A stretch of DNA of 64,000 nt, from the NCBI RefSeq assembly GCF_035917455.1, contig NZ_CP109078.1, positions 7,610,001 through 7,674,000 on the forward strand. Reading direction: 5' to 3'. A program made the position numbers and the translations under genes. Below are positions 8,674-16,729 of the stretch, piece by piece (position 1 is the first letter of the stretch; each line of letters begins with the position of its first letter). The notes under the pieces were generated by a model. The model worked only from the letters and a program-made list of their open reading frames with translations. It was not told where the DNA came from and did not search any database. Origin of the DNA: Micromonospora sp. NBC_01796 (GTDB lineage Bacteria; Actinomycetota; Actinomycetes; Mycobacteriales; Micromonosporaceae).

Positions 8674-10128
8674 CTACCGGCTGCCGGCGCCGATCGGTGT
8701 CGGCGTTACCAGCGGGGTCGACGTCTGGTCGGCGACCGGACGGGGCGTACGCCGGATGGTGGGTACGAGCAGCGCCGCCGCGACGGCGAGCACGGAGAGC
8801 CCGGCCAGCAGGGCGAACCCGTGGGTGTAACCGGCCTCCCGGGGCAGCCCGCTCGTCTGGAGGTTGCTGGTGACGATGCTGCTCATCATGGCCGCGCCGA
8901 TCGCGCCGCCGATCGTACGGATGTTGGCGTTCATTCCAACCGCGGCGCCGGTGTGGTGGGCGGGCACGCTCTTCACGATCAGGTTCGTCATCGCCGAGTA
9001 GGCCAGGCCGATACCGAGGCCGAAGACGGCCGCGGCGGCGCCGAGTTGCCAGCGCTCGTCATGTGCCACGACGAGCGCGGCACAGGCCACCACGCTGAAC
9101 GCCGACCCGGTGATGAGCTGCGCCTTCGCGCTGAAGACTCCTTCGAGACGTCCGCTGAGCAGGCCGGCGACGAACATGGTGACCAGCATCGGCAGCATCA
9201 GCAGGCCGGCCTCGGAGACGCTGGCGCCGAAGCCGTACCCGGCCGACGCGGGGGTCTGGGTGAACTGCGGGAGGAAGCCGTAGAGGGCGAACATCGCGCC
9301 ACCGAACAGGAGCGCGACCAGGTTGGTCGCCCGGACGGCCGGCAGCCGCATGATCCGCATGTCGATCAGGGGGTTGGTCGAACGGACCTCGGTGGCGGCC
9401 CAGGCGGCGAAGACCACGACCGCGACCACCAGCAGCCCGATCACCTTCGTCGACGTCCAGCCCCACTTCGGCGCCTCGCTCACCGCCAGCAGCAGCGCGA
9501 CGAGCCAGCCGGACATCAGTGCCGCGGAGAGCAGGTTGATCCGGCCCCGGTTCCGTACCGGCGACTCCGGCACCAGCAGGTACGCCGCCAACGCCGTCAG
9601 CGCCACGATCATCAGCGGGATCCAGAACAGCCACCGGTACCCGAGCAGGCCGACGATCGGTCCGGCGAGCACGACGCCCAGGCCGCCGCCGACCGCGATG
9701 ATGGCCGACATCGCTCCGATCGCGGAGGACATCCGGGACGCCGGGAACTCGTCCCGGATGATGCCGAACGACAGCGGGAAGACCGCACCGCCGACGCCCT
9801 GGATGAGCCGGGCGATGATCAGCACGGTGATGTTGGGCGCGATCGCGGCCAGCAGGCAGCCGACCGCGAGGCCGACCAGGGTGAGGACCAGGATGCGTTC
9901 CTTGCCGACCATGTCGCCGACCCGGCCGAGGATCGGGGTGAAGATCGCGGCGGAGAGCAGGTACGCGGTCAGCACCCAGGTGACCGTGCTCTGTGAGGTG
10001 TGCAGGTCGTGCTGGATCGTGGAGAGCACCGGGCTGATCAGCGACTGCATCATCGCGAAGAAGCCGGCCCCGGCCGCGAGTACGGCAAAGGTCAACTGCC
10101 GAGGGGTACGTCTGGTGGTCGATGCCAC
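8674..10128 (-). CDS. MFS drug:H+ antiporter, DHA2 type
   Basis: 484-aa, about 14-helix major facilitator of the DHA2 (EmrB/QacA) family, typically exporting drugs or cationic compounds. The first helix is followed by the conserved STVTWVLTAYLLSAAIFTPI motif-C/A region and GRVGDMVGKERIL (motif A, loop 2-3). GTG 10128 is the start because AAGGAAG sits 6 bp upstream and helix 1 follows directly; upstream sequence in frame is non-coding and holds the palindromes. Divergent from a TetR gene and separated from it by three palindromes, the classic layout of a repressor-controlled efflux pump. Substrate unknown. Confidence 0.93.
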   Translation of the reverse strand: MASTTRRTPRQLTFAVLAAGAGFFAMMQSLISPVLSTIQHDLHTSQSTVTWVLTAYLLSAAIFTPILGRVGDMVGKERILVLTLVGLAVGCLLAAIAPNITVLIIARLIQGVGGAVFPLSFGIIRDEFPASRMSSAIGAMSAIIAVGGGLGVVLAGPIVGLLGYRWLFWIPLMIVALTALAAYLLVPESPVRNRGRINLLSAALMSGWLVALLLAVSEAPKWGWTSTKVIGLLVVAVVVFAAWAATEVRSTNPLIDMRIMRLPAVRATNLVALLFGGAMFALYGFLPQFTQTPASAGYGFGASVSEAGLLMLPMLVTMFVAGLLSGRLEGVFSAKAQLITGSAFSVVACAALVVAHDERWQLGAAAAVFGLGIGLAYSAMTNLIVKSVPAHHTGAAVGMNANIRTIGGAIGAAMMSSIVTSNLQTSGLPREAGYTHGFALLAGLSVLAVAAALLVPTIRRTPRPVADQTSTPLVTPTPIGAGSR

Positions 10129-10255
10129 GAGAACTTCCTTATGGAGTAGCTGGAATAGATCCTGCCGATGGCCCGATCGGCGCGCCTGGTCGTCCGGCGG
10201 GCGGACATCGAGCGAACGTGCTGCGCCACCCCGTTCCGACGGGGAGGTAGAGTAT

Positions 10256-10328
10256 CTGGAGGGCTCCCTCCGGACATTCCGATACCGGAGGGGTGCCTCC
10301 GAAAACATTACCGGAGGGATACCTCCGG
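10256..10328. promoter_or_regulatory. Triple palindromic operator between MFS and TetR genes
   Basis: Three related 18-bp palindromes at 10256-10273, 10285-10302 and 10311-10328, spaced 29 and 26 bp. The best is CCGGAGGGATACCTCCGG (7-4-7); the others differ by one or a few bases. They lie just upstream of the tetR start and within the shared promoter region, so binding would repress both genes. Sites are seen; TetR binding is inferred. Confidence 0.75.
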
Positions 10329-10355
10329 TCGCAACAGAAGTAGGGAGACCCGGCT

Positions 10356-10937
10356 GTGACGAGCGCCGCACAGGTACCCGAGACCCTCTCCCGACGCCCG
10401 AAGCGGGCCGACGCGCTGCGCAACTACGAGAACCTGGTCTCCGCCGCGCGCGACGCCTTCGCCGAGCACGGGTCGTCGGCGTCGCTGGAGGACATCGCCC
10501 GACGGGCACAGGTCGGCATCGGAACGCTCTACCGGCACTTCCCGACCCGCCGGGACCTCTTCGAGGCCGTCTACGTCGAGGAGGTCGAGGCGCTGTCCCG
10601 CTCCGCCAACGACCTGGCCGACGCACCACCGTGGGACGCGCTGGTGGGCTGGTTGCACCGGCTGGTCGGATACATCGCCACGAAGCGGGCGCTGGCCGAG
10701 GAACTGCTGCACGACTCCGAGATCTTCCAGCGGTGCCGTACCGAGGTCTACGACGCGGGCCGGCCGCTGCTCGTACGCGCCCAGTCGGCCGGGGTGGTGC
10801 GCCCCGACACCAACATCGACGACGTGATGCGGCTGGTCAGCGGCATCACGATGATCAAGGTGAGCGAGCCGGGTCAGCTCGACCGGGTGCTCGACATGGC
10901 CCTCGACGGCCTGCGCCCCCAGACACCGAAGGGCTGA
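10356..10937 (+). CDS. TetR/AcrR-family transcriptional regulator
   Basis: 193-aa TetR repressor. The helix-turn-helix is in residues about 25-65 (AFAEHGSSASLEDIARRAQVGIGTLYRHFPTRRDLFEAV), with a ligand-binding helical domain after it containing LLHDSEIF, seen in the SbtR/YcdC-like actinobacterial group. GTG 10356 has AGGGAGA upstream. It starts 28 bp after the last of three palindromes, and is divergent from the MFS pump, so autoregulation and control of the pump are the likely roles. Inducer unknown. Confidence 0.93.
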   Translation: MTSAAQVPETLSRRPKRADALRNYENLVSAARDAFAEHGSSASLEDIARRAQVGIGTLYRHFPTRRDLFEAVYVEEVEALSRSANDLADAPPWDALVGWLHRLVGYIATKRALAEELLHDSEIFQRCRTEVYDAGRPLLVRAQSAGVVRPDTNIDDVMRLVSGITMIKVSEPGQLDRVLDMALDGLRPQTPKG

Positions 10938-10938
10938 C

Positions 10939-11664
10939 TCAGTCCCCAGGCAGGTGCGTCACCGAGTTGTACTCGGCCAGCACCAGCCGCCCGGTATCGC
11001 CGGTCCAACGGGTGATCGAGGCGTTCGCCACCATGCCGGCCCGGACGACCGATTCCAGGTCCGGCAGCGACAGCCCTTCGACCAGGTGGCGCAACATCAA
11101 CACCACCGAGTCGTGCGCCACCAGGAGCACCCGTGCTCCGGCATGCTCCCGGCGTACGTCATCGAGCAGTGTCCGGAGGCGGGCGGCGACGTCCAGCAGC
11201 GACTCCCCGCCCGGCGGACGCCAGTGAAACCCGCCGACGGCGGCCCGGCGGGCCGCCTCGGCCGGGTACCGCGCCGCGATCGCCGCGCCGGTCAGCAGCT
11301 CCAGCTCACCCATGACCCGGTCCCGCAGCCGGTCGTCGATCCTCGGCGCCGGTAGGTCCGGGCCGCCCGCCGCCCGCGCCGCGTCCGCCGCCAACCGCCA
11401 GGTCTGCACGGCCCGGAGGTACGGCGAACAGAGCACCACCTGCGGCCGGTGCTCCATCGCGAGCGCCCCGAACCGGTGCCCGAGCCCCACCGCCTGTGCC
11501 TGCCCGAGCGGCGAGAGTGCGATGTCCGCGTCCCGGCCGGTGACCCCGCTCTCGACCCTGCCCGCCGCTTCGGCCAGGGCGAACGCCGCGTTGGCGGTGC
11601 TCTGCCCGTGCCGGACCACCGTCAGTTCCGCGATCTCGGCGGGTGGGGATCGACGGTCCACCAC
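10939..11664 (-). CDS. Histidine phosphatase family protein
   Basis: 241-aa branch-1 histidine phosphatase (phosphoglycerate-mutase-like). The RHG motif lies at residues 18-20 (LTVVRHGQSTAN), with the second arginine/glutamate region RYLRAVQTW and the late histidine in LLVAHDSVV. GTG 11664 is used because GGAGG lies 12 bp upstream. Its stop is two bases from the tetR stop, so the two genes converge with almost no spacer. Substrate unknown; a second, different family member is encoded at 47374. Confidence 0.9.
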   Translation of the reverse strand: MVDRRSPPAEIAELTVVRHGQSTANAAFALAEAAGRVESGVTGRDADIALSPLGQAQAVGLGHRFGALAMEHRPQVVLCSPYLRAVQTWRLAADAARAAGGPDLPAPRIDDRLRDRVMGELELLTGAAIAARYPAEAARRAAVGGFHWRPPGGESLLDVAARLRTLLDDVRREHAGARVLLVAHDSVVLMLRHLVEGLSLPDLESVVRAGMVANASITRWTGDTGRLVLAEYNSVTHLPGD

Positions 11665-11695
11665 ATCACCCCGTTTCCTCCGGCAGCTACCAGGG

Positions 11696-11815
11696 TCAAC
11701 GGTTGCGGCGGCGACGGGACATCGCCCAGAGGACCCCACCGAGCGTCGCGACGAACAGCGGCAGCAGGCAGACGATCGACAGTACGACCACATGCCACGG
11801 CTTGATTGCACCCAT
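11696..11815 (-). CDS. 39-aa single-pass membrane protein
   Basis: Starts MGAIKPWHVVVL, has one hydrophobic helix of about 23 residues (WHVVVLSIVCLLPL to VLW), and ends with a basic SRRRRNR tail, so the C-terminus is predicted to be cytoplasmic. It fills the gap upstream of the histidine phosphatase in the same direction. Small proteins of this build are frequent in actinomycetes. No function can be assigned. Confidence 0.6.
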   Translation of the reverse strand: MGAIKPWHVVVLSIVCLLPLFVATLGGVLWAMSRRRRNR

Positions 11816-11869
11816 TCGCCGTACCCTACGGTGATCTTCCCTCCGTCGGGTCCCCGGATCCGCCCGGCC

Positions 11870-12661
11870 TCACAGGACGCCGTCGAGCTGGGCGAACAAC
11901 TCCGCCGGTACGGCGCGGTCGTGCCGCCGGGCCAACTCGATCCAGTACTGCCGCCCGTGTTCCCAGGCCGCGCGCAACCCCGCCCGTACGCCGTCCTCGT
12001 CCGCGCGGACCGTGGTGTCCAACAGTGCGGACACGGCCCGCGACGACAGTTCGTCCTCGGCCCGGCGCGACGGGGTCAACCAGTGCGCGGTGCTCTGCTC
12101 GGCCAGCCGCGCCATCCACGTCAGGTGCCGGTGCGCGTGGCCCAACGCGTCCCACGCTCGCAGCGTCTCACCCCGACTCGCGACGTGGTGGGCCAGGACC
12201 AGCCAGTTCGCGAACCGGCCACAGAGCGTCTCGATCTCCTCGGCGTCGATCGGCACGACCGGCTGCCGGGGCACCGCGTCCAGGACCGGACGCAGTGCCC
12301 CGCCCCGATCCAGCACGATCATCCGGTCCGTCGCCGCACCACGGGCCGGCCAACTCCGCACGCTCGGGATGTCGTCGGTGGTGGCGAAGTGGAACTCGCC
12401 GCGTACCAGGTCGGGGAAGAACACCACGTCGGTGCCGAACTCGTTGCGTACCACGTGGGTCACCGGGGCGATCCGCTCGCACCAGCCACGCCGGTCGACC
12501 GCGTCGCGCAGGTCCGGCCGGAAGAACAACCAGAACTCCACATCGCTGTACGCGTCCGCCTCACCGATCGCGAACGACCCGTACATCAGTGCCGCGTCGA
12601 GGCGCTCGTCGGCCAGACAAACCTCACGCGTACGCGCGATCAACCGTTCCTGGACCAGCAC
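11870..12661 (-). CDS. Nucleotidyltransferase, Lnu(B)/Lnu(F)-like
   Basis: 263-aa member of the DNA polymerase beta-like nucleotidyltransferase superfamily. The signature GSF-AIGEADAYSDVE is at residues 28-42 with acidic metal ligands D40 and E42. Length, the single N-terminal catalytic motif and the C-terminal helical part resemble lincosamide nucleotidyltransferases such as Lnu(B) and Lnu(F), which adenylylate lincomycin or clindamycin. GTG 12661 gives the expected N-terminus; an in-frame TTG at 12700 is an alternative. It stands alone and could equally act on an unknown native substrate; resistance is inference. Confidence 0.78.
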   Translation of the reverse strand: MLVQERLIARTREVCLADERLDAALMYGSFAIGEADAYSDVEFWLFFRPDLRDAVDRRGWCERIAPVTHVVRNEFGTDVVFFPDLVRGEFHFATTDDIPSVRSWPARGAATDRMIVLDRGGALRPVLDAVPRQPVVPIDAEEIETLCGRFANWLVLAHHVASRGETLRAWDALGHAHRHLTWMARLAEQSTAHWLTPSRRAEDELSSRAVSALLDTTVRADEDGVRAGLRAAWEHGRQYWIELARRHDRAVPAELFAQLDGVL

Positions 12662-12733
12662 CGGACCAACGTACTCCGGCAGCGCGACGCCGATGCCCAA
12701 GCAGGGGGCTCGGCGCTCCGATCAGGTCGATAG

Positions 12734-12793
12734 GCAACCAATGGTTGCGCAAAGGTGGGCGGACGGCTAGCGTGAAGCGCAACCAAACGTTGC
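12734..12793. promoter_or_regulatory. Twin 15-bp palindromes upstream of the SRPBCC-ArsR operon
   Basis: GCAACCAATGGTTGC at 12734-12748 is a perfect palindrome around one base; GCAACCAAACGTTGC at 12779-12793 has 5-bp arms. The sites start 45 bp apart and the second ends 13 bp before the GTG. Likely operators of the ArsR protein encoded second in the operon. Confidence 0.65.
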
Positions 12794-12806
12794 ACATCGA
12801 GGAAGA

Positions 12807-13268
12807 GTGACGAGCATGGAGTACGGCAGCATCGAACGGGAGATCCACGTCGACGCCCCACCCGAGGTGGTCTTCGAGGTCGTCAGCAGCCCCGAGCACA
12901 TCTCGCAGTGGTGGACCGACGACGCCGAGTTCGAAGCGACTCCCGGAGCGGTCGGTGAGCTCGTCTGGGGCGATCGGGCAACGGTCGTCCCGATGCGTGT
13001 GGTGACCGCCGAGCCGCCTCGACTGTTCTCGTTCCGCTGGTGCTACCCCGAGGGAACGGTCGAAGATTCCGCGAACTCGCTGCTGATCACCTTCGAACTC
13101 ACCCCGTCGGGCACGGGGACCAGAATTCGGCTCACCGAGACCGGGTTCCGGGAGATGGGCTGGGAGGCCGCAAAGGTGGCGGAGCAGTACCTCGACCACG
13201 TCCGCGGCTGGGACACCTTTGTCCCCCAACTCGGGGAGTACCTCGCGCGCCTGGTGTCGACTCCGTGA
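12807..13268 (+). CDS. SRPBCC (AHSA1-like) domain protein
   Basis: 153-aa START/SRPBCC-fold protein: REIHVDAPPEVVFEVVSSPEHISQWW at the N-terminus and a C-terminal long helix with WDTFVPQLGEYL. AHSA1-type single-domain proteins bind hydrophobic ligands in a cavity and are commonly encoded with ArsR regulators, as here. Starts at GTG 12807 or at ATG 12816, both near GAGGAAGAG. The stop overlaps the arsR start by GTGA. Ligand unknown. Confidence 0.85.
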   Translation: MTSMEYGSIEREIHVDAPPEVVFEVVSSPEHISQWWTDDAEFEATPGAVGELVWGDRATVVPMRVVTAEPPRLFSFRWCYPEGTVEDSANSLLITFELTPSGTGTRIRLTETGFREMGWEAAKVAEQYLDHVRGWDTFVPQLGEYLARLVSTP

Positions 13269-13618
13269 CCGCTGCCGTCGACGACGACCTGTGGTCCGCG
13301 GTCGGCGATCCGACCCGTCGGCGGATGCTCGACCTGCTCCTGGCGGACGGCGACGGCACCGCCACCAGCCTCAGCGAGCAACTTCCCGTGACCCGGCAGG
13401 CCATCGCGAAACATCTCGGCGTGCTCGACCGTGTCGGCCTGGTGCATGCCACGCCCGCGGGGCGCGAGCGGCGGTACCGGGTGGACGAGGCCCAGCTTGC
13501 CCGCGCGGTCGCGCAGTTGTCCTCGGTGGGGGCGGCGTGGGACGCCAGGCTCCGGCGCATCAAGCGGATCGCCGAGGCCATCCAGCGCGGGAGAGAGCAG
13601 CGCGGTTTGTCGCAGTGA
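13265..13618 (+). CDS. ArsR-family transcriptional regulator
   Basis: 117-aa winged-helix regulator: LWSAVGDPTRRRMLDLLLADGDGTATSLSEQLPVTRQAIAKHLGVLDRVGLV is the ArsR helix-turn-helix. No Cys-rich metal site is visible, so it belongs to the non-metal SdpR-like group that accompanies SRPBCC genes. Translationally coupled to the gene before it through GTGA. Probably binds the twin palindromes at 12734-12793 and represses its own operon. Confidence 0.92.
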   Translation: MTAAVDDDLWSAVGDPTRRRMLDLLLADGDGTATSLSEQLPVTRQAIAKHLGVLDRVGLVHATPAGRERRYRVDEAQLARAVAQLSSVGAAWDARLRRIKRIAEAIQRGREQRGLSQ

Positions 13619-13665
13619 CTTCATGAAGATCGGACGAGAGCCAACACCGGAAAGAGGGATCAAAA

Positions 13666-14109
13666 ATGGTGGACATCCTGCACCGGGTCGGAATCAGGTC
13701 GTCGGTGGCCGAGGTCTACGGGGCCTTGACGACCACCGAGGGACTCGCCGGCTGGTGGACGACCAACACCCGGAGCGAAGGCGACAACCTCGACCGCGTA
13801 CTCCGGTTCCGGTTCAGCGCCGGTGGTTTCGACATGAAGGTCCTCGAGCTCGACCCGGGCAAGCGGGTGCTGTGGGAGGTGGTCGACGGACCCGAGGAGT
13901 GGATCGGCACCCAGGTGGACTGGGGCCTCGACCAGGCCGACGACTACGCCGTCGTTCTGTTCAAGCATCAGGGCTGGAAGGAGCCGGTGGAATTCATGCA
14001 CCACTGCAGCACCAAGTGGGCGCTCTACCTGATGAGCCTCAAGTCCCTGGTCGAAACCGGGAAAGGCGCACCGGATCCCCATGATGTCAAGATCGATAAT
14101 TGGAACTGA
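13666..14109 (+). CDS. SRPBCC (AHSA1-like) domain protein
   Basis: 147-aa second START-fold protein of the operon: ILHRVGIRSSVAEVYGALTTTEGLAGWWTTNT then the beta-sheet core with WEVVDGPEEWIGTQVDW and a C-terminal helix. It is 47 bp after arsR with an AGAGGGAT ribosome site, thus probably co-transcribed. Only distantly similar to the first SRPBCC protein. Role unknown; proteins of this type are often annotated as polyketide cyclase/ATPase-activator-like without evidence. Confidence 0.85.
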   Translation: MVDILHRVGIRSSVAEVYGALTTTEGLAGWWTTNTRSEGDNLDRVLRFRFSAGGFDMKVLELDPGKRVLWEVVDGPEEWIGTQVDWGLDQADDYAVVLFKHQGWKEPVEFMHHCSTKWALYLMSLKSLVETGKGAPDPHDVKIDNWN

Positions 14110-14178
14110 CTTCCGCTGCTCCGGAAGGGGATCCAAGGGTGACCTGAGCCAACCGGTGCACTGATCCGGGAAATAGGT

Positions 14179-14216
14179 TCGGCGCCTCGTGGAGATCATT
14201 CGCCACGAGGCGCCGA
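14179..14216. terminator. Bidirectional terminator hairpin
   Basis: A 14-bp perfect stem (TCGGCGCCTCGTGG and complement) with a 10-nt loop between convergent genes at 14109 and 14259. Confidence 0.75.
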
Positions 14217-14258
14217 CCCTGCCGCTGCCGTCAGTCGAGCAGCCACCGTGGAGGATGG

Positions 14259-15029
14259 CTAGGCGTCCCGGCGGCGAATGCTCCAGTAGCCGGCGGTGAC
14301 GGCGATTACCGTCCAGCCGAGCAGCACCAGCAGTCCCTGGTTCTGGGTGAGTTCGCCGGCCCCGACCGTCGCCTCCATCGCCCGCATACCGGCCTGGTCC
14401 GGCAGGAAACGCGCCGCCGACCTGGTCGCGGGAATGATCCAGAGCGCGGGCGAGACGACGAAGAAGAACGGGATGAGGATGCCCAGCGACAGGGCGGTGC
14501 TCCGCAGGACGGCGGCCACGGCAGCGGCGAAGACACCGAGCAGGGTCACGTACGCGAGCCCACCGAGCACCGCTCGGACGGCGCCGGGAGCGTTGAGGTC
14601 CACCCCGTACGGACCGAGCGCGACCTGAGTCACCAGGAACGACCCGAGCACGGTGGCGCCACCCACGATCAGGCAGACCAGCCCGGCCACCCCGAGTTTG
14701 CACAGGTAGAACAGGCCACGTCGGGGCACCGCCGCGAGCGAGGCCCGGATCGTGCCGCTGGTGTACTCGGAGCTGACCACGAGCACGGCGAACACGGTGA
14801 AGGCCAGGTTGCCGTAGAGCAGGGCACCGAAGCCGGCGTCGATCGGGTGGAAGTCGGGCCGGAGCGCGTCGCTGCTCCGGTCGATGGCGGCCCGGATCGA
14901 GAGGCCGCTGGCCAGCGCGAGCCCGAAGCTGACCACGACGCCGACCGACAGCGTGATCATGGTTGCCAGGGTGGACCTGGCCTTGATCCACTCCGATGCG
15001 AGGACCGGGCGTACCGCCGTGCCGTTCAT
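14259..15029 (-). CDS. ABC-2 type transporter permease
   Basis: 256-aa membrane component with six predicted helices: ATMITLSVGVVVSFGLALASG, a pair around 55-125 with EYTSGTIRASLAAVPRR between them (the ABC-2 EYxxGTxR loop), then three C-terminal helices ending GYWSIRRRDA. It is last in the kinase-regulator-ATPase-permease operon and its ATG overlaps the ATPase stop by four bases. Such units generally export antibiotics or lantibiotic-like peptides in response to envelope stress; substrate not readable here. Confidence 0.92.
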   Translation of the reverse strand: MNGTAVRPVLASEWIKARSTLATMITLSVGVVVSFGLALASGLSIRAAIDRSSDALRPDFHPIDAGFGALLYGNLAFTVFAVLVVSSEYTSGTIRASLAAVPRRGLFYLCKLGVAGLVCLIVGGATVLGSFLVTQVALGPYGVDLNAPGAVRAVLGGLAYVTLLGVFAAAVAAVLRSTALSLGILIPFFFVVSPALWIIPATRSAARFLPDQAGMRAMEATVGAGELTQNQGLLVLLGWTVIAVTAGYWSIRRRDA

Positions 15030-15949
15030 CGGTTCACCTCCACTTCCTGATGGCCCCGGTACTCGACCGCCTGCGCGGTCAACTGCATGAACGCCTCTTC
15101 CAGCGAGGCCGAGCAGGGGGTCAGCTCGGTCACGGTGAGATGTTCGGTGTGGACGATCGCGCCGATCTCCTCCATTCGGGCGTCGATCACGTGCAGCGCG
15201 CCCTCCGAGCCGTCCTCGACGCTGAGCCCGCCGGCCACGAGGGCGTGCCGCAGGCGCTCCCGCTCCGGCGACCGCACCCGCACGTACGACCCGGCGTGCC
15301 GGGCGACGAAGTCGGCCGTGCTCAGGTCGGCGAGGAGCCGACCCTGCCCGATGATGACCAGATGCTCGGCGGTGACCGCCATCTCGTTCATCAGATGGCT
15401 GGAGAGGAAGACCGTCCGCCCCTCCCGAGCCAGCCGGGTGAGCAGGTCACGCATCCACTTGACTCCCTCCGGGTCCAGCCCGTTCACCGGCTCGTCCAGG
15501 ATCAGGACGGGCGGGTCGCCGAGCAGGGCGGCGGCCAACCCGAGGCGCTGGCTCATGCCGAGCGAGAAGCCGCGTACCCGTTTGCGGGCCACGCTCTCCA
15601 GCCCGACCAGACCGATCACCTCCCGGACCCGCCGCCGGCCGATCCGGTTGCTGGCGGCCAGGCCGAGCAGGTGGTCGTACGCGGACCGGCCCGGATGGGC
15701 CGCCTTCGCGTCCAGCAGCGCACCCACCTGCCGCAACGGCTCCACCAACCGGCCGTACGACCTGCCGTCGATCATGGCGCTACCCGAGGTGGGCCGGTCC
15801 AGCTCCAGCAGCAACCGCATGGTGGTCGACTTGCCCGCGCCGTTGGGGCCGAGAAATCCGGTGATGCGGCCGGGATGCACGGTGAACGACAGTTCGTCCA
15901 CCGCCACCCGCCGGCCGTAATGCTTGGTCAACTGCGCTATCTCGATCAC
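15026..15949 (-). CDS. ABC transporter ATP-binding protein (BcrA/NatA type)
   Basis: 307-aa drug-resistance-type ATPase: Walker A GPNGAGKST near residue 36, Q-loop replaced by the usual GALLDAKAAHPGRSAYDHL segment, signature FSLGMSQRLGLA, Walker B LILDEPVNGLDPEGV and H-loop SSHLMNEM. The C-terminal ~80 residues form the regulatory extension typical of BcrA/CcmA-like proteins. It overlaps the permease gene and lies 69 bp downstream of the response regulator, so one transcript is likely. Powers the ABC-2 exporter. Confidence 0.94.
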   Translation of the reverse strand: MIEIAQLTKHYGRRVAVDELSFTVHPGRITGFLGPNGAGKSTTMRLLLELDRPTSGSAMIDGRSYGRLVEPLRQVGALLDAKAAHPGRSAYDHLLGLAASNRIGRRRVREVIGLVGLESVARKRVRGFSLGMSQRLGLAAALLGDPPVLILDEPVNGLDPEGVKWMRDLLTRLAREGRTVFLSSHLMNEMAVTAEHLVIIGQGRLLADLSTADFVARHAGSYVRVRSPERERLRHALVAGGLSVEDGSEGALHVIDARMEEIGAIVHTEHLTVTELTPCSASLEEAFMQLTAQAVEYRGHQEVEVNR

Positions 15950-16018
15950 CGGACCAACATCCCAGCCGAGGGCCGGGCGGCGCGTCAGACCGAGGTTTGA
16001 TCCTGTTTGCTCGACGCG

Positions 16019-16729
16019 TCAGACCGGAGTCTGACCCGGCACGCCACCGGTCGGGAGCCGGCCGCCGCCCAACGGGACCAACCCGCTTTCGTACGCGACG
16101 ATGACCAACTGGGCCCGGTCCCGGGCGCCGAGCTTGGCCAGGAGCCGGGTCAGGTGGGTCTTCACCGTGGCCATGCTGATCTGCTCGTGACCGGCGATCT
16201 CGGTGTTGGACAACCCGGCGGCCACCAGGGCGAGGATCTCCCGCTCCCGATTGGTCAGCCCGTCCAGCCGGGTTCCGTCGGTCCGGGCCGGCTCGGCCCG
16301 CCCGAACTCGGCGACCAGTCGCCGGGTCACCGTCGGAGCGAACAACGCATGCCCGCTCGCCACCACCCGCACCGCGTCGAGCAGGTCGGCCGGTGGGGTG
16401 TCCTTGAGCAGGAAGCCGCTTGCCCCGGCCCGCAGTGCGCCGAAGACGTACGGGTCCAGGTCGAACATGGTCAGGATCAGCACCCGTACGTCCGAGGTCG
16501 CCGGGTCGGCGCAGATCCGGCGGGTTGCCTCGATCCCGTCCAGGTCGGGCATCCGGATGTCCATCAGCATCACGTCGGGGCGTTCCCGGGCGGCGAGCCC
16601 CACCGCGGCGGCGCCGGTCGCCGCCTCCCCCACCACCACGCAGCGCGGGTCGGATTCGAGCAGGAGCCGGAAGCCGCCGCGCAGCAACGCCTGGTCGTCG
16701 GCGATCGCGACCCGGATCGGGTCCGTCAC
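16019..16729 (-). CDS. NarL/LuxR-type response regulator
   Basis: 236-aa two-component regulator. Receiver domain residues about 5-120 with acidic pocket DD at 11-12, phospho-acceptor D57 in VMLMDIRMPDLDG and K108-region LLKDTPP. LuxR helix-turn-helix at about 165-215 (LTNREREILALVAAGLSNTEIA). Start overlaps the kinase stop by four bases. It is expected to be phosphorylated by the kinase at 16726 and to regulate the downstream exporter genes and probably its own operon. Confidence 0.95.
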   Translation of the reverse strand: MTDPIRVAIADDQALLRGGFRLLLESDPRCVVVGEAATGAAAVGLAARERPDVMLMDIRMPDLDGIEATRRICADPATSDVRVLILTMFDLDPYVFGALRAGASGFLLKDTPPADLLDAVRVVASGHALFAPTVTRRLVAEFGRAEPARTDGTRLDGLTNREREILALVAAGLSNTEIAGHEQISMATVKTHLTRLLAKLGARDRAQLVIVAYESGLVPLGGGRLPTGGVPGQTPV

